Of a stretch of DNA of 64,000 bases, positions 50,101 through 59,711 are shown piece after piece (the first letter of the stretch is position 1; each line of letters opens with the position of its first letter). The notes beneath the pieces are model-generated. The model saw only the letters and a list, made by a program, of their open reading frames with translations. It had not been told where the DNA came from and did not search any database. The position numbers and the translations under genes are program-made. This stretch comes from Pomphorhynchus laevis (lineage: Eukaryota; Acanthocephala; Palaeacanthocephala; Echinorhynchida; Pomphorhynchidae), in the NCBI GenBank assembly GCA_012934845.2, contig WNNJ02002742.1, positions 62,001 through 126,000 of the forward strand, read 5' to 3'.

Positions 50101-53100
50101 ATACAGATCCCGATCTAAACGAGGGTTTCCCATGTGTTCCTGACCCATGTTTTTCAAACTCACTGGTTTGCGACTATTTAACGTACATTTCCAGTAAATT
50201 GCATTTTACAGAAAGACAGAGGAAACGACAGCTATCATCGTATAGAGCGGGCCTTTAAGCGATATTTCCACCGACCGACCGGTGATCAAAATAGAACCAC
50301 TTACGATTTAATAGTGTGTCATGCAAATGTAATCCGGTATTTTGTTTGCAGGTAATTTTGATAATTTTCGATTTTTAATTTATTCTTTTAAGAATTATAA
50401 TGAAAATGTCAATGACGGCACTAATTTTGTGACGGCGGTAACAGTGGTTACCAAAATATAGTATTTTTATTAAAAAAAAATTCTTTAGATAAATAGCAAA
50501 TTATAAAGGAAATAATATTTTTCAACTACAAGAATTTTGGTTTTAATATTTTGGTATAAAATGTATTCTTATATCTAGGATTATCAACGTCTGTTTTTAA
50601 ATTATTCTGTTTTCAAATGTTATTAATCTATCGTGTAGTCAGGCGAATAATACTTGTATCAGTCAGATATCAATAAATAATTGTAAGTATTGGTGCACAT
50701 ACAGGCTTAATCAGGTTTTTGTATCGGCATTTAACTCGTCAAGTATTTTCTCGTTATTAATTTATGACTTTAGAATATATTCTTTTCGTTTTCATATGTG
50801 TCTATTAGTACTTGTCTCTTAGTAATGTTTTTTTTTAAATAAAACGTCGGATATTGTAAGTAATATCAAACTTAATTGCAATCAATTTGGGATTTTACAT
50901 ATCTTTGTAATGACTTTAAACAATTATGCATTTGTCTGGACATTATGTATGTGCGTCTCATTACGTCTGATAACTTCTTAGTTCTCTAGAATATCCGTAG
51001 TTCAATGGTTTAGTAGAATCGATAGCAGTTTTAAGTATACTTATCAACTGGATCTCTCTAAAACTTGTCTGGAATGCATGTGCGTCTGATGAAAAAATTG
51101 TCAACGACATCTAAATAAAATTTGGTCTGTAGACCAAATTTGAGTTTTAATTTTTTTAATTTGAGTTTTGCAGTGAAAAGTTAAAAATTTAAAATCACCG
51201 ATAAAATCTAAATTGCAATCAATACTTACATAATAATTTGATAGTAATTTATTTAATATTTAACGATTAATAATTTCAATAATAAAAGTTGGGAAACATT
51301 ACAAAACTTTAATTCTATTATAGAGTTACATTATATAGTTTTGAACAATTATCAAGCAAACAAAAATATTTATTAATAAAGAATGTGATAAATTCTATAC
51401 CAATAAATAATAAACATATTAATTAGCATTTGTTAAGTAATTATTAACAATGATCATCACAATGTTTTAAAATATTAGAAATATCCAACAATCGAAACTC
51501 GGAACATCACATTTTCAATTGATAGTCTAGCCCGACACATTGGATAATCGTTGAACGGCATCTCATTTCTCATGTTTTAGTTTAGTGACTTAGTTTAATT
51601 TACTTTATAATTAGTTACACGGCCTCTCTTACTTTATTATTAGTGACTTATCATGTTATCAATATAATTGCTCATAATATAATTTTAAATTTTACTTATT
51701 TAGATTTATCATATTTAGTATTTTATAAAATACTCGATAAAATGTCTCCAACATTTCATAAATTGTGGACTGATCAACTTTTGACAAATTTATCGCAGAC
51801 CAGGAGGGTAAAGTTTCAACAATGTTGAAACTTTTTAATGATCGACTTCCTCGTAATATCCTCTCCATTAAATAAATAAAGGAAAACTCATAAAAAAATA
51901 ACCAACAAGAACATTAATTTAAAAGAAATACAGTATTTTATAATTTCTTTATTTCATATTAATCAGCAATTGAGATTCAGATTTAAGTAAATATATTCCT
52001 AAAATAAGGTATAAACTCCTACCACCATTAGGACGAAAAATTTGTAATTATAATAAAGAATTAAAATCAATATGTAACGATAATATTAGAAACATAATGG
52101 AAACAGAATGCAATTGTAAAAGTCTTAGTTTTGATAAAATAAATGAACATATATGTACCCATAATCTAGAATTAATTGAAAATTGTGAATTAAGAAAGCT
52201 GCTATTAAAAGGGTATAAATATAGATTAAATAATAACAACGACAAAAATAAAATTTACAATTCGTTATATAATAACTTAAATGATTACTTTAGTAAGCTG
52301 ATTAATAGTGAAAGCTCGAATATATCTAAGATAAAAATTTGGAAAGATTATATATTTGATAAAATTAGAGAGAAAATGAAAATAACAAACAATTATAAAA
52401 GGAAAGATAAAATTAATAAAGATATGTATAAAGAACTTACTAAATTAAAGGATAACTATATAATAACAACTATTGATAAAGCTAGTAATAACTTTGTCTT
52501 CATATGCAAAAAGCTTTATTATGATATACTAATGAAAGAGGTTAATTCTAATGATTTAAATGTAAATCCAACATATGAATGTAGTGATTTAAGTTTAGAA
52601 ACAATTATTACAAGTCATTGTTCTATAATGGATAAAAAGGGTATAAAGGTTGAATCAGATAATAAAACTATACCTATATTATATTGGAATCCAAAATTAC
52701 ATAAAAATCCAATAAAACCTAGGTTCATATGTAGTGCGTTTAAATGTACATTAAAACCACTTTCTGTCTATATGAATAAAATACTTAAAGTAATTAAAGC
52801 ACATTTTAAAAAATATTGCAAGGTAATCGAAATTAATACTGGTATAAAACACTATTTCAGTATTAATTCTACAAAAGAATTTTTAGACAAAAGGAATAAA
52901 TTTTCAAAATATAAATACATACGATTTTAGTACGCTTTATACAAATCTAGATTTAGTAGATATTAAAGAAGCGTTAGTAAAATTAATTAACCTTATATTC
53001 GGAAAAAGATATACATATATATGTTATAATAATTATAACGCCTATCTAACAAAAATTAAACCATCAAATAAATATAAATATATGGATAAAATTGAATTAA

Positions 53101-56100
53101 TAGAATCCTTAAATATTTTGATAAATCAAAATTATTTAAAAGTAGGGACATCTATATTTAGACAAGTAAAAGGTGTTCCAATGGGTGGTAATAGTAGCCC
53201 AATTATAGCTGACTTGTTTTTAAGCTTTATAGAATATGAATTTGTTCATAACTGTGTAAAAACTAAATCTAAACAATATAAATATATGAAATATATGTTT
53301 CGATACATTGATGATATATGTGTATTTAATTCTAATAATTTTTATTCAATTAGTGAGCACATTTATCCAGAAAGCCTTATTCTTAACAAAACCAATATTA
53401 ATGATAAAGAAGGTGTATATCTAGATATGAACATTAAATTAACATTTACTAAAACTACTATTAATTTATATCGTAAAGATGACATATTTAAATTTACAAG
53501 AAACATATTTTTGCATGAGCATTCATGCATACCATATAATATAAAATATAATACATTAAATAATGAAATTTTAAGAATTGCAACAATATGTAATGATATT
53601 GGCTTTCTTCAAAATCATTTAAATAATTTAATAGATACATATTTTAAACTAGGTTACTATAAAAATAACATCAAGCAGAAAATAGTAAAATATATAAATC
53701 AACACAATAATATAAAGAATAAATTTAAACTCTTAAGTGGCAAATTTTTATGGATGGATAATAAATAATATACTTTGCATTAGAATAAGATACTAGATAG
53801 TTATTTCAGAGGAAATACATCATTAGCATGTATTTGGCCCCGCTGCTATGTTGGGTAGAGGAGTTAGGGGCCGAAACCTGATAGCATAGCAGTTCCTCCT
53901 GATGACCTCTAATTCTTATTCTGATACAACGTCTGTTATTTATTAGTCAATTCATAAAAATGACGTTTATTTTAAATTTTATTTTTTATTTTTTATTTTT
54001 TATTTTAACTTGATTTAAATTATAGAAAATCTAAAAACAATTATTAATTTTATTATTTAATTATTAAATTTTGATTTAGCATTATTATGTTTTGTTTATT
54101 TTATAATTATATTAAATACATAGACTCAGTTAGCTGATTTAATATTAGCGGTACTCAACCTTTTTAATTGCGGAACGTTTAATGTTTTACAGCTTTACCA
54201 TGGACTAGTAGGGACAAAAGTTAATGGCTTTGATTTAACTGCGTCAACAATATAACATTATTTTAATATCAATGTCACAGGTGACACCCTCTCTGTATGT
54301 TAAATAAATAAAGAACAACTTGCTAGAAAAACAAATATACGACAAGAGCATTGATTTATTTGAAAATATCTACAAATCATTATTCAATGATTTGTAAATT
54401 TTTTCAACTGTTGGAAATTTAAGATATATCTTTATATAACCTATAAAGTAGACCAGTGGTCTCAAACATTTTTAATCTCTTATCTGTATACTTTTGACAT
54501 TTTTCGCTTACCGAGAGGGTAGCGTCAGAAATGTTGTTATTAATGATCGGGTTCCTCGTTTCATTACCCCAACAACATAATATGATGTTAACGTCCTTCT
54601 CTCACTTAATATCTTCTCTGTACATTAATTAAATGAAGATTAGAAAGTTACTAGAATCATAAATAAAGAAAATAATACTTACTTTTTTATAAAAATATCT
54701 TCACATCACTATTATTCAATGGTTTGTAAATATTTTTAAGCAGATTAAATAAAATCACAGTTGGAAACTTAAGGCTAGGTACTTTAGTGGAGATAAAATT
54801 ATAGTTGGAAATAATAACGATTAGCTTGTTTCTCTGAAACAAGAAGGACCAATCTGGGAATAATTGAAGATAAAGACACTCGAAGTGTGCTGCTAATATC
54901 CAATCTACACCGTTGTTTTGTTTTATTGACAGTCACTGAGGAAAATCTGTTTTATATATAGAAAACTTTGAAAATAGAAACAAGATCTTCAGTTTATTAA
55001 TGCAATATCGGGGTATTTAGAATATTAGTATATTTGTTGTTTCAAATAAATTTTTTAATCAATCCGTCATTTTATCGCTGATCCTCTTCATGGATCAGCA
55101 GAATTTAGTTCGTTTATGGTATATGATTTGCGAACCCATACTTTGGCATTTCATTGATCTTTTGAAACTATAAAGTAACGTTTAAACTTTTTAAAAAGTG
55201 AAGACAGGCGATCGTGTACAAGCTTGGTAGTCGAAGGTGCATGCTCTTCTTCGTCCAAAATTCCTACAAATGTTTGGAACTTCCTAAATTTTGTACGAGA
55301 AAGATCATGCACCTTCGCTAACGAAGCTTTACATGATCACATGTCTTTGCGTTTTAAAGAGTTTCAAATTGGAACATGTACGGTATGACTGTGTTCACAC
55401 TCATTTCTTACAAATCTATTCGGTTTTGTATGCGGCTACTTAATCGGCCAACTTAAAGGCCATTAAATACTGACAAAATACTTATTTACTGTTATGCTAG
55501 CCCATTAAGTAATTTATTTTATTTTTATTTTCTCTAAATGGGGAAATAGTTTTGAAGGCATCATTAATTTATTAGATCGTTAGTCATCGTATATTACGCA
55601 AAGTGGGCTTAATGTGTGGGAATCGTCTGTCGTGATAAATCAATATTTCAAGCAGAAATACTGGTATTGCCTGTTAAAAGCTTTCTCATCCGAAATCGTA
55701 TACTGTTCCCTTTTGTCTCTTCATTGTGCCTTCCCCCTTAACAAAAACTATCCATTAATATATGCTTCTTATTCATTTTGCTAGTAAAAAATTGAACTCA
55801 AGAGACGAGCAGAAAACTAAGGAATCTAATAATCTATTAAGATGAAAACTCATTAATAATTTATCCTTTATTTGCTATGCGGTACCAATTTATTCACGGC
55901 CCTGTACCTGGGTGATAATGTTAAAATACCACTAAGCTTGGTTGATCGTTAAGTATCAGTCGTTGAATTAATGGGCATTGTAACTGTAACAGGCAACCAT
56001 TTAAATTCTCGGATTCCTTTAATTGCTCCGCACTTGTTGAATTGCACAACATTTTTAGAACAAAAACGAAAGTAAAAAGCTATTGCTTTTTACGTCGGTT

Positions 56101-56740
56101 GTTGTGACATATGTAAATTACATTTAATTTAATAATAACCAGAGTAGAAATCTCCTCAAAGCGTTGTCTTTTGACCGCCAGGAGGTTGGGAACGTTTGAT
56201 TTAGTAAGTATATCAAATATTTCTTATAAGATCGAAACATTTTTTAATAAAATAATAGTAATTTAGTACTTTTTATCTTCTTTGCTATTCTAACTTATAA
56301 TTTATAAGATCATAAATACGTTATATATGATTAAAAATTAAAATCCATATTTTACTAAAATCATTTACACAAATATTTATGCTCGCAAATTTTCATATGC
56401 ATGAGCATTTATCATTTATCATGAGCATTTTTGAATTTCTTTTAGATTGAAACAAAAATCTGCTCATTCTTATTCGTTTAGTTTGTCATGCTTATTCATT
56501 CATACATTTTTCTCGCGATTAATCATCCATTTTGTGCTTTTATCAATTATACATTTGTGGTTTTAACTTTATTTAATTTTAAATATGTTTAGAGCTCTCC
56601 AATTACCTGGTGACGCATGGCTTCGTTTTTCCGTAAACCACGGCTCCTATGTATGGATTACGATATTATCTGATGGTAGAGTAATCCTTAGACAATACAG
56701 CAACTGTGGATACATGCCAATGAGCTTAATTTCGAAATGA
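32077..56740 (+). CDS. pgam5: PGAM5 mitochondrial Ser/Thr phosphatase, five exons
   Basis: PGAM5 is a histidine-phosphatase-fold enzyme of the mitochondrial membrane that dephosphorylates Ser/Thr substrates in mitophagy and cell-death control. I assembled five exons from homology and GT-AG phase: 32077-32171, 39924-40027, 49963-50165, 50212-50351 and 56593-56740 (690 bases, 229 residues). Exon 1 carries the multimerisation motif WDANWD. Exon 2 has the catalytic LVRHGQY and LTKLG. Exon 3 has [10 protein letters not shown] and LNEGFP. Exon 4 has the second catalytic histidine in [12 protein letters not shown]. Exon 5 has [16 protein letters not shown] and GYMP before the stop. All junction phases agree. 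Introns are 7.75 kb, 9.94 kb, 46 bases and 6.24 kb; the long ones hold most of the retroelements here. The usual N-terminal transmembrane helix is missing, so an upstream exon or a shortened protein is possible. TTACAG abuts the ATG. Confidence 0.92.
32229..33230 (-). mobile_element. L2-like LINE, 3' fragment in PGAM5 intron 1
   Basis: It begins with the family 3' hairpin (32245-32281), then the RT C-terminus (NYGLRSFI, 32333-32635) and thumb, and fades near the post-YADD region around 33000-33130. Multiple frame changes. Confidence 0.75.
33235..36000 (-). mobile_element. L2-like LINE, best-preserved copy
   Basis: 3' hairpin at 33243-33279. RT in two long frames (33299-33985 and 33916-34909) with [55 protein letters not shown] and the catalytic [11 protein letters not shown]. 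Endonuclease in one 337-codon frame (34981-35994) with [29 protein letters not shown] and an SNHFLI box in place of SDH. The start of the ORF, present near 29.3 kb in another copy, is missing. Only a few frame changes separate the three blocks, so this is the youngest member here. It lies antisense in PGAM5 intron 1. Confidence 0.9.
36001..37385 (-). mobile_element. L2-like LINE, internal fragment
   Basis: It starts inside the RT (matching about 34285 of the neighbour), covers RT fingers (36369-36698) and endonuclease to about 37362 ([17 protein letters not shown]), and ends at the next element. Both ends are missing. It is closer in sequence to the 26.7-29.3 kb copy than to its neighbour (shared 36540-36660 / 28140-28260). 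Confidence 0.75.
37386..37925 (-). mobile_element. L2-like LINE with internal deletion
   Basis: About 100 bases of 3' end, including the hairpin at 37406-37442, are joined directly to the 5' unit (37495-37920, homologous to 29035-29420). Almost the whole coding region is missing between them, leaving a short element with both termini. Confidence 0.65.
38035..38135 (+). repeat. Short tandem repeat, about 21-bp unit
   Basis: Four to five units of the type GATTTAATTGATCTGCA(ACT), with drift. Confidence 0.7.
38160..39923. other. AT-rich intron 1 sequence of PGAM5
   Basis: No gene seen. A 45-base stretch at 38350-38395 (CACCGTAAAAATTCAGCAG) recurs at 49758-49805 in intron 2, a small dispersed repeat. 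Confidence 0.45.
39924..40027 (+). CDS. pgam5: PGAM5 exon 2 (catalytic RHG)
   Basis: Acceptor GTTGTAG. The exon encodes [19 protein letters not shown] and EQVLTKLG; the histidine of RHG is the phospho-accepting residue of the family. The donor GTAGGC follows ...CTG-G (phase 1), which fits exon 3. Alone in AT-rich DNA it is too short to stand out as an open frame. Confidence 0.92.
40740..41532 (-). mobile_element. Penelope-like element, 5'-truncated copy
   Basis: It holds the end of the reverse transcriptase (40937-41419; [11 protein letters not shown] catalytic box, [17 protein letters not shown]) and then the 3' tail with its hairpin to about 40740. It is about 97% identical to the 52-kb copy over the shared part and ends in the same C-terminal KFLWMDNK, with no GIY-YIG nuclease after it. 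Its truncated 5' end is a scrambled stretch of short GTTTAGATTTAG repeats abutting the CR1-like LINE at 41533. Young, partial copy. Confidence 0.88.
41533..44170 (-). mobile_element. CR1-like LINE with PHD-type ORF1
   Basis: From 44166 down: ORF1 (197 codons) with a PHD-like zinc finger ([19 protein letters not shown]), a coiled-coil-prone segment ([12 protein letters not shown]) and [10 protein letters not shown] linker follows ([11 protein letters not shown]). The endonuclease is at 42661-43317 ([31 protein letters not shown]) and 42176-42613 ([15 protein letters not shown] = SDH box). The RT start follows ([27 protein letters not shown]). The remainder of the RT is lost where the PLE copy begins. 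A few frame changes. Same family as the 16.7-19.25 kb element. Confidence 0.85.
44171..44369. other. Junction between two LINEs
   Basis: AT-rich with no clear element. It probably contains the 5' UTR of the minus-strand CR1-like LINE. Confidence 0.3.
44370..47880 (+). mobile_element. LINE with CXC fingers and C-terminal restriction-like endonuclease
   Basis: The 5' part has a Cys-rich CXC-type motif ([20 protein letters not shown], then CINC) followed by NRVGPN and [14 protein letters not shown] stretch of about 300 bases carrying it is duplicated in tandem (44370-44670 and 44680-44960). RT blocks: [16 protein letters not shown] (46270), [27 protein letters not shown] (46525, catalytic), [13 protein letters not shown] and [13 protein letters not shown]. 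Then [18 protein letters not shown] (CCHC knuckle, 47390), [10 protein letters not shown], and [13 protein letters not shown] plus LLDVCIFSH, fitting the restriction-like endonuclease of R2-superclade LINEs. No apurinic endonuclease precedes the RT. Stops and frame changes throughout. It lies in PGAM5 intron 2, sense orientation. Confidence 0.75.
47881..49239. repeat. AT-rich intron sequence with 14-bp tandem repeat
   Basis: 48316-48425 holds about seven units of the type TATACTGTTCTTAT. The rest is TTTAAATT-rich without recognisable genes. Confidence 0.55.
49240..49545. other. GC-rich non-coding island in PGAM5 intron 2
   Basis: About 300 bases near 50% GC in surroundings of about 20-25% GC. 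Frames are closed. Local complementarities (GCGAAG ... CTTTCGC) suggest secondary structure. No match to RNA families I can recognise. It could be a captured repeat or a non-coding RNA. Confidence 0.4.
49963..50351 (+). CDS. pgam5: PGAM5 exons 3 and 4 with a 46-base intron
   Basis: Exon 3 (49963-50165) encodes [28 protein letters not shown] and [11 protein letters not shown]. Exon 4 (50212-50351) encodes [18 protein letters not shown] and [16 protein letters not shown]. The 46-base intron between them (donor GTTTGC, acceptor TTACAG) keeps phase 0. Reading through it gives an alternative end about 30 residues later that matches no PGAM5, so splicing is favoured. Confidence 0.92.
50352..51984. 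other. Start of PGAM5 intron 4
   Basis: AT-rich with no gene seen. Contains copy 2 of the tRNA-like repeat (50985-51090). Confidence 0.4.
50985..51090 (+). repeat. Dispersed repeat, tRNA-like head (copy 2)
   Basis: Close to 6205-6310 (shared AGAATCGATAGCAGTTTTAA and ACTGGATCTCTC). Here the start reads GTAGTTCAATGGTTTAGTAG, somewhat nearer a tRNA A-box. Confidence 0.4.
51985..53960 (+). mobile_element. Penelope-like element (PLE), longest copy
   Basis: The coding part starts without a Met near 51985 ([19 protein letters not shown]), then the CNCK and CTHN residues of the N-terminal PLE region and [12 protein letters not shown]. Core RT follows with [62 protein letters not shown] (catalytic Asp pair) and the thumb HEHSCIPYN. 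The RT lies in two frames, so this copy is inactive, but the text is otherwise clean. The protein ends KFLWMDNK at 53768 with no C-terminal GIY-YIG nuclease. The 3' tail with its hairpin runs to about 53960. It lies in PGAM5 intron 4. Confidence 0.9.
54160..54430 (+). mobile_element. hAT-like MITE, copy 1
   Basis: Starts CGGTACTCAACCTTTTTAAT, close to the CAGTGGTTCTCAA start of many hAT elements. Its body (CATTATTCAATGATTTGTAA, CTGTTGGAAATTTAAG) is shared with copy 2. No transposase. A complementary motif (GAGGTTGGGAACG) at about 56185 could be a distant 3' end of one copy. Confidence 0.5.
54455..54795 (+). mobile_element. hAT-like MITE, copy 2
   Basis: Starts CCAGTGGTCTCAAACATTTT. It shares the CTCTGTACATTAATTAAATG-type block, TATTATTCAATGGTTTGTAA and CAGTTGGAAACTTAAG with copy 1, about 30 bases upstream. 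No open frame. Confidence 0.5.
55210..55340. repeat. Imperfect long hairpin in PGAM5 intron 4
   Basis: Arms of about 53 bases (55210-55262 and 55287-55340) around a loop of about 24 bases. The best-paired blocks are GAAGGTGCATG / CATGCACCTTC, AAGCTT / AAGCTT and CCAAAATT / AATTTTG. Size and shape would suit a miRNA-type precursor or a small palindromic MITE. It is GC-richer than its surroundings. Confidence 0.65.
55345..56592. other. End of PGAM5 intron 4
   Basis: No open frame of note. A PGAM5 acceptor (ATGTTTAG) closes it. Confidence 0.4.
56593..56740 (+). CDS. pgam5: PGAM5 exon 5 (C-terminus)
   Basis: Encodes [18 protein letters not shown], then [20 protein letters not shown] and stop. 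It aligns with the conserved C-terminus of animal PGAM5 (NNGSI, NGRVALR, GFMP). It completes the codon left open by exon 4 (AG + A). No AATAAA lies close downstream. Confidence 0.92.
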
Positions 56741-57109
56741 TAATTGTTTTACTAACAAATGTATTCATTACGGGTTTATAAATTTACGGTTTTCACAAAT
56801 GTGTCTATTTGTAATTGAAAGTTAGATTTATATCCAACTTATTAATTTACTTTACTTATAAACTTGTTACTTGAGGATAATCTCAAAATATTCCATTTCT
56901 AATTATTTTACTCTATTTTACAAAGCTTTTAAATTTCTATTATGTGCTTTTCGATTCCATTTATCTATTTACGTGTATATCCTTTATTTATAGTAACTGG
57001 GTAAAATAAGATTTAGAAGCCCGTCTAACACTTGAGTCTAAATAATATACGTTGTATAATAATAAGGTACAATAGATAAGGCCGCGCTGCTCTGTCGGGT
57101 CGATATAAT
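56741..57109. other. AT-rich 3' flank of PGAM5
   Basis: Probably 3' UTR and spacer; nothing recognised. Confidence 0.35.
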
Positions 57110-57610
57110 GGCTTTATGATACCTTCATAATTGCTGTTATGTTGGATCGAGGAATTGCGGCAGAAACCTGATAACATAGCAGTTCCTCCTGATGGCCTCT
57201 AATCCTTATTTGAATACATCCTATATTATTTATTATTTAATTCATAAAAAATGACTTTTATTTTAAATTTCAATTTTTATTTTAATTTGATATAAATTAT
57301 ATATAGGTTCCACTGTTATGTCGGGCCGAGGAATAGCGGCAGAAATCTGATAACATAGCAGTTCCTCTTGATGGCCTTTAATCCTTATTCGAATACATCC
57401 TATATTATTTATTAGTTAATTAATAAAAATGACTTTATTTTAAATTTCAATTTTTTATTTTAATTTGATATAAATTATATATAGGTTCCACTGTTATTGG
57501 GCCGAGGAATAGCGGCAGAAACCTGATAACATAGCAGTTCCTCCTGATGGCCTCTAATCCTTATTCGAATAGATCTTATATTATTTATTATTTAAAATCA
57601 TAAAAAATGA
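57110..57610 (+). repeat. Tandem array of PLE 3' tails, about 180-bp unit
   Basis: Three consecutive units, each with CTGTTATG(TT), a GCCGAGGAAT / GCGGCAGAAAC loop, AACATAGCAGTTCCTC and an AT-rich filler. The units resemble each other more than other tails in the window (shared GCGGCAGAAA and TGATGGCC), so the array grew by local duplication. Confidence 0.8.
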
Positions 57611-57624
57611 CTATAAATAATAAA

Positions 57625-57870
57625 CAATATGCTTTGTATGGATAATAAATAATATACTTTGTATTAGAATATAATACTAGATAATCAAATTTCATCAGAT
57701 GAAATACGTCCTTAGCTTATATTTTGCCCTGATACTTTGTTGGGTTGAGCATAGTAGTCAGAAACCTGATAATATAGCAGTTCCTCCTAATGACCACTAA
57801 TTCGTATTCTGATACATCGCCTGTTATTTATTAGTTAATTCATAAAATTGACTTTTATTTAAAATTTGAT
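57625..57870 (+). mobile_element. PLE, extreme 5' truncation
   Basis: Begins with the last codons of the PLE protein (ATGGATAATAAATAA) and continues through the whole 3' tail (TACTAGATA, ATACGTCCTTAGC, hairpin, TTATTTATTAGTTAATTC). Confidence 0.7.
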
Positions 57871-57913
57871 TTAAAATTTGAACTTTATATAAATTATATA
57901 ATATCTTATATCT

Positions 57914-58018
57914 TAAATGATTGAAATAGAGAATTTAAATAATTGAAACATTCTGAATTTTAAAATTCTGATAGCTACTTAAATTCCTTATAATTACAAA
58001 GTTCTAGAAAATAAAACT
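57914..58018 (+). repeat. Dispersed 100-bp AT-rich repeat, copy 1
   Basis: TGATTGAAATAGAGAATTTA ... CTGATAGCTACTTAAATTC ... CAAAGTTCTAGAAAATAAAA; other copies lie at 59760, 59920 and 60951. The stretch 58020-58825 that follows is AT-rich with two further motifs of the AGACTTAGCTAATC / CAGTTAGCTGATC type. Confidence 0.7.
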
Positions 58019-58825
58019 TTTCCTTAAGGGTCTTATAAAAGACAGATCATTTCCTGAGATTCAATTTAAAGTTAGCCCGAGTGAAACTTTCGCGAAAGAA
58101 TATTTTCGCAAGCATAATGTTGAACATTACTGGAATATAGTACTGAGTGATGTAATACCTGAATCTAGCACTTGCTAATTTTGTAAAATATCGTTGATTC
58201 TTATCGAACATTTAAGTGGATTCTTATAAGAAATCTATAGTTTATTTTACTTTCTGTAATATTTTTAATATATAGCTCATAAAAATGACTTTTATTTTTA
58301 ATTCTGATTTAAAATTTTAACTTTATATAAATTATATAAATAATATCTTATATATTAATCATTTATTATTTATAATTATTCATTATTTTTTATTTATTGT
58401 TTCTTTATAAAACACGTAGACTTAGCTAATCTTTTTTGTTCTACTGACAAGTTATTGATCTGTGGGCTTTGTTTTCCCGGATCTAATTATACAATTGATA
58501 TTAAATAATATAAGGTTATTATATAATCTTTTAAAATTATTTGTTTTGCAATTATTTATTGTGTATATCATTATTTTTAATTTATAAAAAAGTCATTATA
58601 AAATTATAAATAAATTATTATTTTGATATAAAATTATTTTAAATTAGAATAAAATACTTAGACTCAGTTAGCTGATCTAATTTGTAATATAATGTAATAA
58701 AACCGATTTTATACATTATTTTAAATGATAGACATAATATGATTTAAAATGTTAATTTATAAAATATGTAAAACGATGAAATATCTTAAATGAAAAAATG
58801 ACATGATAAGATATTATTCTATATT

Positions 58826-59465
58826 ATATGATAAAAACGATATGATAAAATATGTCAAATGATAAAAACGATATGAGAGTATGCATTAAATGATAAAAAC
58901 GAGGTGATAAAATGTGTTAAATGATAAAAACGAGGTGATAAAATGTGTTAAATGATAAAAACGATATGATAGTATGTATTAAATGATAAAAACGATATGA
59001 TAAAATGTATTAAATGATAAATACCGATATGATAGTATGTATTAGATGATAAAAACGATATGATAGTATGTATTAAATGATAAAAACGATATGATAAAAT
59101 GTGTTAAATGATAAAAACGATATGATAAAATGTGTTAAATGATAAAAACGATATGATAGTATGTATTAAATGATAAAAACGATATGATAAAATGTGTTAA
59201 ATGATAAAAACGATATGATAAAATGTGTTAAATGATAAAATCGATATGATAGTATGTATTAAATGATAAACACGATATGATATCATGCATTAGATGTTAA
59301 AAACGATATGATAAAATGTGTTAAATGATAAAAAACGATATGATAGTATTATTAAATGATAAAAACGAGGTGATATAATGTGTAAAATGATAAAAACGAT
59401 ATGATAGTATGTGCTAAATGGTAAAATCAATGTGTTAAATGATAAAAATGACAAAATGTGTCGAT
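58826..59465 (+). repeat. 31-bp minisatellite with A-A-B order
   Basis: About 20 units of 31 bases starting AAATGATAAAAACGATATGA. Two unit types alternate: A ends TAAAATGTGTT, B ends TAGTATGTATT. In the middle they run A A B A A B, a higher-order repeat of 93 bases. Edges are diverged. Confidence 0.92.
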
Positions 59466-59711
59466 AAAACCGATTTTATTTTTATTCTTAAAAAAATTAT
59501 TTTAAAAGACTAATTTTTTAATAAAATAATTTTATATTAGTATAAAATACGTAGACTTAGTTAGCTGATCTAATTTGTAAATTCAAGTGCAAGCAATTAT
59601 TTTAAGTACTTTCTTGACTGTACAAATTTATAGTTTTATTGAAACGAGACTGGCCTTTTCTGATTCTGTTAAATGAAAATGCCAAAGCCTGTAAACAAAA
59701 ACAGTGTAGTG

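Noticed and set aside
49980-50258. 92-residue stand-alone protein read through the 46-base intron
   Set aside because: The last 30 residues match nothing, whereas splicing at 50165/50212 restores the PGAM5 sequence in phase.
52048-52245. Minus-strand frame opposite the PLE
   Set aside because: Shadow of the PLE coding sequence.
53800-53930. Hammerhead-ribozyme core in the PLE tail (GAAA and CTGATGA both present)
   Set aside because: PLEs can carry hammerheads, but here GAAA precedes CTGATGA with only about 22 bases between, too few for two stems. Other tails have CTGATTA, CTAATGA or TTATGAT, so the core is not kept.
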